Origin: Candidatus Bathyarchaeota archaeon
Lineage (GTDB): Archaea; Thermoproteota; DRAE01
Length of the DNA stretch: 10,005 nucleotides
Direction: 5' to 3'
Assembly: GCA_011041895.1 (NCBI GenBank)
Contig: DRAE01000128.1
Span: 1 to 10,005, forward strand
The notes below the pieces were generated by a model. The model was not told the DNA's origin. It saw only the letters and a list, made by a program, of their open reading frames with translations, and searched no databases. Below, one piece after another: positions 1 through 5,794 of the stretch (positions are counted from its first letter, which is position 1; the number at the start of each line of letters is the position of its first letter). The translations under genes were made by a program, and so were the position numbers.

Positions 1-101
1 AATATAGTTGCTCTAAGGTGTTTGAAATGGTTTCAGGGAATGTCTATGTTATATCGCATGTTTCAGGCAATGTGTTTGAGGTGCGAATATGGGAGACATA
101 A
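1..101 (+). CDS. C-terminal end of an unknown (probably surface/pilin-like) protein, partial
   Basis: An open frame enters from the left edge and ends with TAA at 99-101, giving 32 visible residues. They include two close copies of a VSGNV(Y/F) segment and end in VFEVRIWET. The alternating hydrophobic/polar pattern suggests beta strands, as in the C-terminal domains of pilin-like proteins, but no family can be named from this fragment. The stop overlaps the start of the next gene by 13 bp, and that gene's Shine-Dalgarno lies inside this one, so the two are very probably in one operon and translationally coupled. The start lies outside the window. The frame is in phase through to the stop, so the coding call is fair; the function is inferred only from its neighbours. 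Confidence 0.55.
   Translation, partial: YSCSKVFEMVSGNVYVISHVSGNVFEVRIWET
78..83 (+). promoter_or_regulatory. Shine-Dalgarno GAGGTG for the 35-aa membrane protein
   Basis: GAGGTG matches the core of the archaeal anti-Shine-Dalgarno complement (GGAGGTGAT) and is spaced 5 nt from ATG 89. It lies inside the last codons of the upstream gene, which suggests translational coupling. Confidence 0.6.
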
Positions 102-196
102 TAGAGTTCTTAATGACTATTCTTGTATACGTCTTTCTTTTGCTTGCGGAGATCATGTCTTTCCTTTTACTGATGGGGGTTATAAGCTCTCTCTAA
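89..196 (+). CDS. Small single-pass membrane protein (35 aa), function unknown
   Basis: ATG at 89 opens a 35-residue frame ending in TAA at 194-196. A textbook archaeal Shine-Dalgarno, GAGGTG at 78-83, lies 5 nt before the ATG, which is the main reason to accept so short a gene. The product is almost wholly hydrophobic from about residue 6 to the end (Ile, Leu, Val, Phe and Met, with only two acidic residues in the core), so it should be one membrane helix, or a very small pilin-like or assembly-accessory subunit. It overlaps the preceding gene by 13 bp and is followed after 5 bp by the next start, consistent with a compact pilus-type operon. A +4 Glu after an N-terminal Gly faintly recalls pilin cleavage sites, but the spacing is not right and I do not claim it. 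No family is recognised. Confidence 0.5.
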   Translation: MGDIIEFLMTILVYVFLLLAEIMSFLLLMGVISSL

Positions 197-201
197 ATCA
201 T

Positions 202-612
202 ATGATGGAAATGAGAATGGCAATAATTGACCCAATAATTGCTTTTCTCCTAATGTTAATTTTCTCAGCAGGGCTCGTGAAATTTAGTGATGCAAAGCTG
301 AACTCGATGAAGCAATCCTATTCTCTCATAAGTAAAAAGCTTATGGCACATGAAATTTTACATACGCTTATCTCCGATGAAAGGTTTCTTGGCATAGTTT
401 TGGAGCTGCGAGCTGGAAATATGGCTCAAGTAAATCGTTTAATGAATGAAATCTTGGGTAGATTCAAATGCGAAGTTTTAGTAATTCTCCAAATTGAAAA
501 TATTACTTATATCTATGGAGATCCAGAAGCTTTCACGGAAGATAGTGCATATGGTTTCTCACGTATTCATATAGCTGGGTTAAATATGATACTGGAATGC
601 TACGTGGCCTAG
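202..612 (+). CDS. Pilin-like membrane-anchored protein (136 aa)
   Basis: The frame is open from base 22, but bases 22-201 are already used by two other overlapping genes in other frames, so the start is placed at ATG 202 (205, 211 and 217 are alternatives). The N-terminus is a short Met/Arg-containing leader followed by AIIDPIIAFLLMLIF, a hydrophobic helix of about 18-20 residues. This resembles the SPIIA-type hydrophobic stretch of archaeal type IV pilins, with a possible processing point near Ala7. The rest is soluble: a helical segment rich in Lys/Ser/Met, then alternating beta-like sequence with one N-glycosylation sequon (NIT). The stop overlaps the next gene's ATG by 16 bp, so the two are probably coupled. 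Role inferred: minor pilin or pilus-associated protein and possible substrate of the prepilin peptidase at 2478. No clear family match by eye. Confidence 0.6.
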   Translation: MMEMRMAIIDPIIAFLLMLIFSAGLVKFSDAKLNSMKQSYSLISKKLMAHEILHTLISDERFLGIVLELRAGNMAQVNRLMNEILGRFKCEVLVILQIENITYIYGDPEAFTEDSAYGFSRIHIAGLNMILECYVA

Positions 613-1487
613 CTATTCTATCATTCTCCGTAGTGACTATGATATTCATAGCGATCGCAATGTGCCTACTATACACTTATCTCCCTATTATCCATTTCTA
701 TAATCTTTATGATAGTTACATTGAAATGGAGGCATCGGAATCGAATCTTCTGTTTAAAAGTATTTTCCTGAGTATATGGATGGAATTGGACTGCGCTTTC
801 AAGTCGCATTTAAGCAGAGGCGAAATACCAAATCTAATCAAGGTCAATTCTTACAGGATTATGAGTGAATTATCTAACTGGAACAGGCTTAAGGTGGAAA
901 TGCCAGACGTTATCGTTTTTTCCATTGTAGATGGAAAAAGTTTTGCTGTAATCAATGCATCAGTTAAATGCCAGCTGGTGAATGGATCATTTTTAAAGTT
1001 TTGTCCACTATACGAGAGCAACTTTAGGATTCACATATCTGGAAAATTCATATCCATCAATAAAAGCGTCTCAATGATCGTTCCAGCTCTCTATAGAGTG
1101 CTTATTCCCTGCCATTTTTGGAAGGCATATCTTAGTGGGCTGATAGAGGTAGCCGGGAAACAATACCACAACTTTACGTCCTTGGAGAATAATGTAAGAT
1201 TATTCACGAAAAACTTTACATCAAAATGGTTCAAAATGCATAGTCTCAAGAACATAGATGTAAAATTCACCTTTCACTTCATTCCGGGAAATGCTTCAGG
1301 AGAGTTATTGCTTAAGGTTCAACTGTGTTTTTCAATCATAGATAATTCTAGGCTTGCCAAGCTAAACGCTCCTCTTAACAGTAGCCTGTCTTTCAGTGGA
1401 TGTTTTCTCGAGACCGTCAGTTTTTCCAATGTGACATCAGTGGATTCTTTTCATCCGTTTAGTGTATTATTCCGATTTTCCTCTTGA
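597..1487 (+). CDS. Sequon-rich surface protein with class III (pilin-type) signal peptide
   Basis: A 296-residue protein starting MLRG then LAILSFSVVTMIFIAIAM. The short leader ends Arg-Gly and is followed directly by a hydrophobic helix, the layout of archaeal class III signal peptides cut by A24 prepilin peptidases; cleavage would fall after Gly4. The remainder is predicted extracytoplasmic and beta-rich. It carries eight N-X-S/T sequons (Asn 120, 129, 155, 192, 206, 232, 261 and 278), all in the distal 60 percent, pointing to heavy N-glycosylation. Several Cys (66, 125, 136, 172, 244, 269) could form disulfides. The start overlaps the previous gene by 16 bp. The 3' end overlaps the oppositely oriented TFB gene by 29 bp. 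Likely a pilin-like or minor pilus tip/surface subunit; the exact family is unknown. Confidence 0.65.
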   Translation: MLRGLAILSFSVVTMIFIAIAMCLLYTYLPIIHFYNLYDSYIEMEASESNLLFKSIFLSIWMELDCAFKSHLSRGEIPNLIKVNSYRIMSELSNWNRLKVEMPDVIVFSIVDGKSFAVINASVKCQLVNGSFLKFCPLYESNFRIHISGKFISINKSVSMIVPALYRVLIPCHFWKAYLSGLIEVAGKQYHNFTSLENNVRLFTKNFTSKWFKMHSLKNIDVKFTFHFIPGNASGELLLKVQLCFSIIDNSRLAKLNAPLNSSLSFSGCFLETVSFSNVTSVDSFHPFSVLFRFSS

Positions 1488-2319
1488 TCATTGAGTAATG
1501 TTCGCGGAGAGTGAACTTTCCAACATGTGCTATCTCTGCAAGTTTTTCTTGGGTTACCTTGATAGACCCCTGTTTCCTTGTTCTCCTATATGCTGCATAG
1601 ACTATTGCTGAGGCAAGCGTTCTCGGATTTCTTCCAATGATCATAAACTTTGGTAATTGAGCCGCTATTCTAAGAGCTTCTTTTTCAAGATTAACGAAGT
1701 ACCTTTCATTGGCATCTTCTGAAAAATTTATCCTTAATAATCTTATAATGTCCTTTACATACTCCTCTAAACTTGGTTTTTTAGCTTTAATCTTCATCTT
1801 TGAGCATATTTCATTCACTCTTCTAAGGACAATATTCATTGAAACTTTATGCCCAAGTTGCTTGAAGATTTCGCATACCTTCTTAGGCTGAACATAAGTT
1901 CTATTTTCCCTAGCACTTGCTATTATCGACGCTATGGCGAGTACAGGCTTTGTACTCTTAATGTTTTCCTTCGAGATCTTCCTGTAGATATAGATTGCTC
2001 TGTCTCTAACATTTGTGCTCAGGTTAAGTTTCTCAGAAACCATTATGATCTCCTTTATAACCTTGTAATCTCCATAGAAGTCGCTTATCCTCAATCTAAA
2101 ATCATAAATTCTTCTCCTCTCCTCGATATTTGTTTCATATTTTCCCCTTTCTATGATACCTCCAATGGCCTCAGGTGCACTTATTTGCGTGTCAGATATG
2201 CTCCCTTCAGTGATAGGAGTCACAAACACTGGCCCCTTAACGTCTCCACATTTTTCGCATACATATTCGCCGCGATAACAGATAATTGTACCTCCACAAT
2301 ATTCGCATCTCTCCCTCAT
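1459..2319 (-). CDS. tfb: Transcription initiation factor B (TFB/TFIIB), divergent paralogue
   Basis: TFB binds the TBP-TATA complex and recruits archaeal RNA polymerase. Numbering from the chosen ATG at 2319 (286 aa), an N-terminal zinc ribbon has CEYC at 5-8 and CEKC at 21-24. Two cyclin-like repeats follow, at about 80-175 and 184-282. The second ends in the BRE-reading helix-turn-helix (VGKFTLREHY, about 266-275), close to the family VTxVTIRNRY motif. Between ribbon and core, the canonical B-reader/linker (GPEWRAF and R-x-G-x-P-like motifs) is not recognisable; only GPVFVTP and GGIIERG remain. That suggests an auxiliary TFB rather than the housekeeping copy. An upstream ATG at 2376 would add 19 residues, but it lies in a palindrome beyond the TATA box. 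The shorter start sits about 30 bp after that TATA, as expected for a leaderless mRNA. The gene is divergent from the prepilin peptidase. Confidence 0.9.
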   Translation of the reverse strand: MRERCEYCGGTIICYRGEYVCEKCGDVKGPVFVTPITEGSISDTQISAPEAIGGIIERGKYETNIEERRRIYDFRLRISDFYGDYKVIKEIIMVSEKLNLSTNVRDRAIYIYRKISKENIKSTKPVLAIASIIASARENRTYVQPKKVCEIFKQLGHKVSMNIVLRRVNEICSKMKIKAKKPSLEEYVKDIIRLLRINFSEDANERYFVNLEKEALRIAAQLPKFMIIGRNPRTLASAIVYAAYRRTRKQGSIKVTQEKLAEIAHVGKFTLREHYSMIKRKIGIIH

Positions 2320-2344
2320 CTCATCCCTTTTATCTATGGTAGAC

Positions 2345-2353
2345 CTTTTAAAC
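2345..2353 (-). promoter_or_regulatory. TATA box of tfb
   Basis: The minus strand reads GTTTAAAAG, an archaeal TATA-like box centred near 2349. This is about 30 bp before the chosen tfb ATG (2319), so transcription should begin only a few bases before or at the start codon. Confidence 0.45.
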
Positions 2354-2362
2354 GGGCTTCTC

Positions 2363-2378
2363 CGATGATTGATCATCG
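2363..2378. promoter_or_regulatory. 16-bp perfect palindrome, candidate operator upstream of tfb
   Basis: CGATGATTGATCATCG has two exact 7-bp arms (2363-2369 and 2372-2378) around a 2-bp spacer. It lies about 10 bp upstream of the tfb TATA box in the divergent tfb/prepilin peptidase intergenic region. That is a typical place for a dimeric archaeal regulator to act on TFB/TBP loading. A related GATCAT lies at 2434-2439, next to the peptidase TATA box. Regulatory function is inferred from position and symmetry. Confidence 0.4.
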
Positions 2379-2444
2379 ACTGTGAGAGTGTTCGGTAAAA
2401 GTAACATAGCTTTCTTACGCCCTGCTACAAAGCGATCATTTTCC

Positions 2445-2452
2445 TTTATATT
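2445..2452 (+). promoter_or_regulatory. TATA box of the prepilin peptidase gene
   Basis: TTTATATT is centred about 29-30 bp before ATG 2478. A leaderless or nearly leaderless transcript is expected, even though a GAAGGAG stretch abuts the ATG too closely to act as a normal Shine-Dalgarno. Confidence 0.45.
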
Positions 2453-2477
2453 CTCCAAGTAGAATTGAGAGAAGGAG

Positions 2478-3056
2478 ATGCTGGAAAACATTGTTATGGC
2501 ATTTGTGTACGTCCTTTACATATGTATAGTATGCTTCTACGACATAAGGTATAGGCGTGTGCCATTGGTAATTTCAAATCCCGTCTATTGGCTTATACTC
2601 TCAATCATATATTTTGTATATGCTCAATGTAATTCAATACTGTTTCTAGTATCTTTGTTAGCTGCTTTTAGCTTCTCCTTTTATCTGTTTAAGGTAGGGT
2701 TTTGGGGTGGAGGCGACGGAAAAGTATTTGTCACCTCATTTATTTTCTCTGCCATACTGCTTAGAAACCCCGTGGAGGCCTACCTTTACAATGTGGTTCT
2801 GTTTACTGCCTCAACGTTTCTCATGTTATCGGTTTTAGTTAATGATCGCAAAATGGCATTGGCTTATTTTTCTTCATCACTTCTACTGTTTACACTATTG
2901 CCCGCCTTAATGCTTACAGGAGCTGTGATAGCGTTAGTTGCATTAAATTTTTACAAGAACTTCCTCATGGAGAACCTAAATGTGAAGAAAATACCATTGA
3001 CTTTATCGTTTCTTGTATTATCAATCAGGATATCATCGATGGTATTATCTGGATAG
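2478..3056 (+). CDS. Archaeal A24-family prepilin peptidase (PibD/ArlK/EppA-like)
   Basis: A 192-residue polytopic membrane protease that removes class III signal peptides from pilins and related proteins at the cytoplasmic membrane. Both catalytic aspartates are visible in the expected contexts: Asp22 in FYDIRYRRVP (family D-x-R-x-x-x-x-P signature) and Asp80 in WGGGDGKVF (the GxGD motif). About six hydrophobic segments span the length, ending in a more polar segment near 165-175. There is no N-terminal methylase domain, as is normal for archaeal enzymes, and the size is close to or slightly below the usual. It is transcribed divergently from tfb and convergently with alba. Substrates in the window could be the proteins at 202-612 and 597-1487. 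Whether it serves pili, archaella or both cannot be told from sequence alone. Confidence 0.85.
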   Translation: MLENIVMAFVYVLYICIVCFYDIRYRRVPLVISNPVYWLILSIIYFVYAQCNSILFLVSLLAAFSFSFYLFKVGFWGGGDGKVFVTSFIFSAILLRNPVEAYLYNVVLFTASTFLMLSVLVNDRKMALAYFSSSLLLFTLLPALMLTGAVIALVALNFYKNFLMENLNVKKIPLTLSFLVLSIRISSMVLSG

Positions 3057-3057
3057 A

Positions 3058-3087
3058 GGAAAAGGACAAAAAAGAGAGAAAAAGGGC
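3058..3087 (-). terminator. U-tract transcription terminator after alba
   Basis: Immediately after the alba stop, the minus strand has successive T runs (TTTTT, TTTTTT, TTTT) separated by C/G-containing spacers. Archaeal RNA polymerase terminates at such T-rich tracts without a hairpin. The stretch also fills the gap to the convergent prepilin peptidase gene. Confidence 0.5.
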
Positions 3088-3092
3088 TGTGT

Positions 3093-3383
3093 TTACTTTG
3101 TCTTCTTCAAAACTATCTCAATAGTGCTAACCTTTACTGGACTTCCATCGGATGCTGTTAGTTCCTCGGTGTCGATTTTTATGTTCTCTACGTCGACGGC
3201 TAGGTCAAATCTCTTTCTAACGATTTCAGCTACGTCGACGGCTCTGCTTATAGCCTTTCCTCGCGCCTTGATGCTTACCTTCTCATGGCCTCCGTGTAGT
3301 AGGGTTAGGCATGCTAGGACGTAGTTCATTACAGGCTTGTTTCCGATATAGACAGCTGCTTCCTCTGTCTTCTTTTCTGACAT
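3093..3383 (-). CDS. albA: DNA/RNA-binding chromatin protein Alba
   Basis: A 96-residue Alba (Sac10b) family protein: a small basic dimer that coats DNA and binds RNA, shaping archaeal chromatin. The family signature is clear: VYIGNKPVMNYVLA near residues 11-24, VSIKARGKAISRAVDVAEIV in the middle, and VSTIEIVLKK at the C-terminus. Length is typical. At the position of the acetylatable Lys16 of Sulfolobus Alba (GKKP from memory), this protein has Asn15 followed by a conserved Lys16, so that regulatory site appears to be absent. The start is secure: GGGAGG lies 7 nt upstream of the ATG. The gene stands alone, divergent from sucC with a 99-bp gap, and has its own T-rich terminator. Confidence 0.95.
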   Translation of the reverse strand: MSEKKTEEAAVYIGNKPVMNYVLACLTLLHGGHEKVSIKARGKAISRAVDVAEIVRKRFDLAVDVENIKIDTEELTASDGSPVKVSTIEIVLKKTK

Positions 3384-3390
3384 CGTGGTT

Positions 3391-3396
3391 CCTCCC
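3391..3396 (-). promoter_or_regulatory. Shine-Dalgarno GGGAGG for alba
   Basis: The minus strand reads GGGAGG, 7 nt before the alba ATG. Together with the TATA box near 3440 it implies a leader of about 30 nt, so alba is translated from a leadered mRNA, unlike several neighbours. Confidence 0.6.
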
Positions 3397-3432
3397 TGTG
3401 TTTTTGAGTTAATTATATTCTACTCGCATTGT

Positions 3433-3448
3433 CTTTTTAAATATAATG
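3433..3448. promoter_or_regulatory. Shared AT-rich TATA element between alba and sucC
   Basis: CTTTTTAAATATAATG on the plus strand reads CATTATATTTAAAAAG on the minus strand, so either strand offers a TATA-like box centred near 3440. It predicts a start near 3414 for alba (leader about 31 nt) and near 3467 for sucC (leader about 16 nt). No other convincing TATA box lies in the 99-bp divergent gap. Confidence 0.45.
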
Positions 3449-3482
3449 TTACTTTGCTACCAAATCATCTGAAGGGTTGAAT

Positions 3483-4622
3483 ATGAAACTATACGAGTAT
3501 GAAGCAAAACAAATACTACAAAAATATGGTCTCCCAATACCAAAGGGAGTAATAATCTCTTCGCATAAAGAAGTTGTATCTGCATGGGAGAAACTATGTG
3601 GAAACGTGGTTCTGAAAGCTCAGGTTTTAGTAGGTGGCAGAGGAAAGGCTGGAGCCATAAAGTTCCCAGAGTCCATTGAGGAAGCTAAACAGTTGGCTCA
3701 GGAACTTTTCTCCATGAAGGTTAAGGGCTTACCTGTGGCTAGAATCCTTGTAGAGGAAAAAGTGAGGATAAAGCGTGAACTTTACCTAGGAATGACCTTT
3801 GATAGAAGTCTCAAGAGATTCGTCATAATCTGCAGTCCAATGGGCGGAATTGAGATAGAAGAGATAGCAATGTCACATCCGGAAGCCATAAAGGTAATTC
3901 CAATAGATCCATTCATAGGCGTCAGACCATATCATGCAATGGAGGTTTGTAAACATCTTAAACTCAAAAAAGAGAATTACAAGGAGCTCTCAGCTATTCT
4001 ATTCAACATGTACAAAGCTGCAATGGATCATGATGCTGAGCTAATAGAGTTTAATCCACTAGTTCTAACGGAAGATGGTAAAGTCATGTGTGTCGATGCA
4101 AGGCTGAACATCGATGACAATGCCACTTTCAGGCACATGGAACTAGTTTCAGAGGAAAGAATGAAATATGAGTTATCAGATGAAGAGATAGAGGCTAGGA
4201 AATATGGTCTCTCATACGTCAAACTTGATGGTGACATAGGTATACTTGGAAACGGTGCTGGCCTCGTTATGGCTACAATGGATATGGTGAACCTGTACGG
4301 TGGAAAAGTTGCCAACTTCCTAGACATCGGAGGAGGAGCTTCAAAGGAGCAAATTGAAAAGGGGCTATCCATTCTCATCAAGGATCCAAGGTTAAAAGTT
4401 CTGCTTGTGAATGTTTTAGGTGGAATCACTAGGTGCGATGAAGTTGCAAAAGCTATAGTTTCCACAATAGAGAAGTTCAAAATTAAAATTCCAATGGTTG
4501 TCAGATTAGTTGGCACAAATGAAGAACTTGGAAGAGAAATCCTTGAAGAAAAAGGTATTCATGTCCTATCCGATATGGAGGAGGCTGTTAAAAAAGCAGT
4601 TGAATTAGCGAAGGTGAGTTAA
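3483..4622 (+). CDS. sucC: Succinyl-CoA synthetase beta subunit (ADP/GDP-forming)
   Basis: The 379-residue nucleotide-binding subunit of succinate-CoA ligase, which interconverts succinyl-CoA + NDP + Pi with succinate + CoA + NTP in the citric acid cycle. An N-terminal ATP-grasp domain begins MKLYEYEAKQ and holds the nucleotide-binding K45 and G51-G52-R53-G54-K55. Asn191 and Asp205, in EFNPL and CVDARL, match the Mg2+ ligands of the family (199 and 213 in E. coli). The C-terminal flavodoxin-like domain shows GNGAGLVMATMD, FLDIGGGA and VNVLGGITRCDE. Length is near the bacterial 388. A TTG at 3477 could extend the frame by two codons, but ATG 3483 fits the conserved N-terminus. The stop is followed after 1 bp by sucD. 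ADP versus GDP specificity cannot be decided by eye. Confidence 0.96.
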   Translation: MKLYEYEAKQILQKYGLPIPKGVIISSHKEVVSAWEKLCGNVVLKAQVLVGGRGKAGAIKFPESIEEAKQLAQELFSMKVKGLPVARILVEEKVRIKRELYLGMTFDRSLKRFVIICSPMGGIEIEEIAMSHPEAIKVIPIDPFIGVRPYHAMEVCKHLKLKKENYKELSAILFNMYKAAMDHDAELIEFNPLVLTEDGKVMCVDARLNIDDNATFRHMELVSEERMKYELSDEEIEARKYGLSYVKLDGDIGILGNGAGLVMATMDMVNLYGGKVANFLDIGGGASKEQIEKGLSILIKDPRLKVLLVNVLGGITRCDEVAKAIVSTIEKFKIKIPMVVRLVGTNEELGREILEEKGIHVLSDMEEAVKKAVELAKVS

Positions 4623-4623
4623 A

Positions 4624-5490
4624 ATGGCAATACTCGTAGACAAAGATACAAAGGTTATTGTCCAAGGAATAACTGGCAGGCAAGGCTCCTTCCATACCAA
4701 ACTAATGCTAGAATATGGAACAAAAATAGTTGCTGGGGTAACCCCTGGAAAACATGGCCAAGAAGTATGTGGTGTACCAGTCTACGACACTGTTAAGGAG
4801 GCACTTGAAGAACATGAAGCGGATACATCCATAATATTTGTTCCGGCACCCTTTGCATACGATGCAATGGCCGAGGCCATACAAGCTGGAATCAAGCTTC
4901 TAGTAGTTATCACGGAGCACATACCAGTACATGATACAGTGAAAGCTATAAGATTAGCTGAAGCCTATGGCTGTAAAATCATTGGCCCAAACACTCCAGG
5001 AATAATTACTCCCGGAGAGTGCAAGGTTGGAATAATGCCAGGTCACATATTCAAGAAAGGCGTCGTTGGAATAGTCTCTCGAAGCGGCACATTAACCTAT
5101 GAAATAGCATCGTCGATCACACGTGGAGAATTTGGTCAATCCACATGTATAGGGATAGGTGGAGACCCTATAGTTGGGCTTTCATTTGTCGACATCATTA
5201 CAATGTTCAACGAGGATTCGGACACTAAAGCTATAACGCTGATAGGTGAGATTGGAGGAAGAATGGAGGAAGAAGCAGCCGAATACATAAAGAGGGAAGT
5301 CGACAAGCCTGTAATAGCATTCATAGCTGGAAGATCCGCTCCTCCAGGAAAGAGAATGGGCCATGCAGGGGCAATAATTGAAAGAGGAATGGGAACAGCT
5401 GAGAGTAAGATTAAAGCTTTAAGAGAGGCTGGAGTGTTTATTATAGATAAACCCTCTCAAATACGTAATGTATTAGAAGAAATACTGTGA
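4624..5490 (+). CDS. sucD: Succinyl-CoA synthetase alpha subunit
   Basis: The 288-residue catalytic subunit that binds CoA and carries the phosphohistidine. The N-terminal CoA-binding Rossmann domain has GITGRQGSFHT at 15-25 and a following AGVTPGKHG. The middle shows IGPNTPGIITPGECKVGIMPG (positions about 119-139). The ligase domain ends with GHAGAI, where His247 is the active-site histidine (E. coli His246 in mature numbering). Length matches the family (about 289). It starts 1 bp after the sucC stop (TTAAAATG arrangement), so the two subunits are made from one message. Next, rpl40e starts 10 bp after its stop. Confidence 0.97.
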   Translation: MAILVDKDTKVIVQGITGRQGSFHTKLMLEYGTKIVAGVTPGKHGQEVCGVPVYDTVKEALEEHEADTSIIFVPAPFAYDAMAEAIQAGIKLLVVITEHIPVHDTVKAIRLAEAYGCKIIGPNTPGIITPGECKVGIMPGHIFKKGVVGIVSRSGTLTYEIASSITRGEFGQSTCIGIGGDPIVGLSFVDIITMFNEDSDTKAITLIGEIGGRMEEEAAEYIKREVDKPVIAFIAGRSAPPGKRMGHAGAIIERGMGTAESKIKALREAGVFIIDKPSQIRNVLEEIL

Positions 5491-5500
5491 GGATAGGGAA

Positions 5501-5662
5501 ATGCCTATCAAAGATCCATTCAAGCTAAGACTTGCACAATATCATAAGCTGTTCATGAAGGTATGCATGAAATGCGGAGCTAGAAATGCGCTTTCAGCAG
5601 ATAAGTGCAGAAAGTGTAAGAGTAAGCGCCTAAGATTGAAGAAGAGAGAACGTAAACGTTAA
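5501..5662 (+). CDS. rpl40e: Large ribosomal subunit protein L40e
   Basis: A 53-residue, very basic zinc-ribbon ribosomal protein, homologous to the ribosomal part of the eukaryotic ubiquitin-L40 fusion; archaea make it without ubiquitin. The zinc site is complete: CMKC, ten residues, then CRKC. It is followed by a Lys/Arg-rich tail (KSKRLRLKKRERKR) for rRNA binding. ATG 5501 is preceded by GAGG at 5489-5492, which overlaps the sucD stop, so translation may be coupled to sucD. Length is typical of the archaeal family (about 50). The gene leads into tRNA-Val and L38e on the same strand. Confidence 0.92.
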   Translation: MPIKDPFKLRLAQYHKLFMKVCMKCGARNALSADKCRKCKSKRLRLKKRERKR

Positions 5663-5674
5663 TCTCCCCCCCTC

Positions 5675-5684
5675 TTATAAATAT
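5675..5684 (+). promoter_or_regulatory. Possible TATA box for tRNA-Val
   Basis: TTATAAATAT follows a C-rich stretch after rpl40e. Its centre lies about 19-20 bp before the mature tRNA 5' end. This is closer than the usual 25-27 bp to a start site, so transcription would begin at or inside the tRNA. The tRNA may instead be cut from a sucC-sucD-rpl40e readthrough transcript. Weak call. Confidence 0.25.
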
Positions 5685-5697
5685 ATTATTGGAGCAA

Positions 5698-5771
5698 GGG
5701 CTCGTGGTCTAGCCCGGTAGGACGCCGCCCTCACACGGCGGAGGTCCCCGGTTCAAATCCGGGCGAGCCCA
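5698..5771 (+). tRNA. tRNA-Val (anticodon CAC)
   Basis: A complete cloverleaf can be folded by hand. The acceptor stem GGGCTCG pairs with CGAGCCC at 5764-5770, with A as discriminator. The D arm contains AGCCCGGTAGGAC. The anticodon stem CCGCC/GGCGG encloses the loop CTCACAC with anticodon CAC (valine). The T stem CCCGG/CCGGG encloses TTCAAAT. There is no intron, and the 3' CCA is not encoded (ACCTCC follows). The gene is much more GC-rich than its surroundings, as expected for a thermophile tRNA. It lies between two ribosomal protein genes on the same strand, 23 nt before the rpl38e ATG. Confidence 0.97.
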
Positions 5772-5784
5772 CCTCCAACTTGTC

Positions 5785-5790
5785 GGTGAG
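5785..5790 (+). promoter_or_regulatory. Shine-Dalgarno GGTGAG deciding the rpl38e start
   Basis: GGTGAG lies 4 nt before ATG 5795. It supports that start over the in-frame TTG at 5780, which would place the SD inside the coding region. Confidence 0.45.
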
Positions 5791-5794
5791 AGGA

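Noticed and set aside
22..201. N-terminal 60-codon extension of the 136-aa pilin-like gene
   Set aside because: The DNA is already read in other frames by the upstream gene tail and the 35-aa gene with its Shine-Dalgarno. The extension is Cys/His-rich and not membrane-like, whereas the pilin-type N-terminus begins at 202.
2320..2376. 19-residue N-terminal extension of TFB
   Set aside because: It contains the TATA box at 2345-2353 and the palindrome at 2363-2378. The zinc ribbon starts right after the ATG at 2319, as usual for TFBs.
1849..2385. 178-aa plus-strand frame
   Set aside because: It is antisense to tfb, whose protein has clear zinc-ribbon and cyclin motifs; this frame shows no family features.
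3013..3324. 103-aa plus-strand frame overlapping the peptidase end and alba
   Set aside because: It lies antisense to the well-conserved Alba and has no homologous features.
4028..4516. 162-aa minus-strand frame
   Set aside because: It is a shadow of sucC, rich in Ser/Pro/Thr as antisense frames often are, with no motifs.
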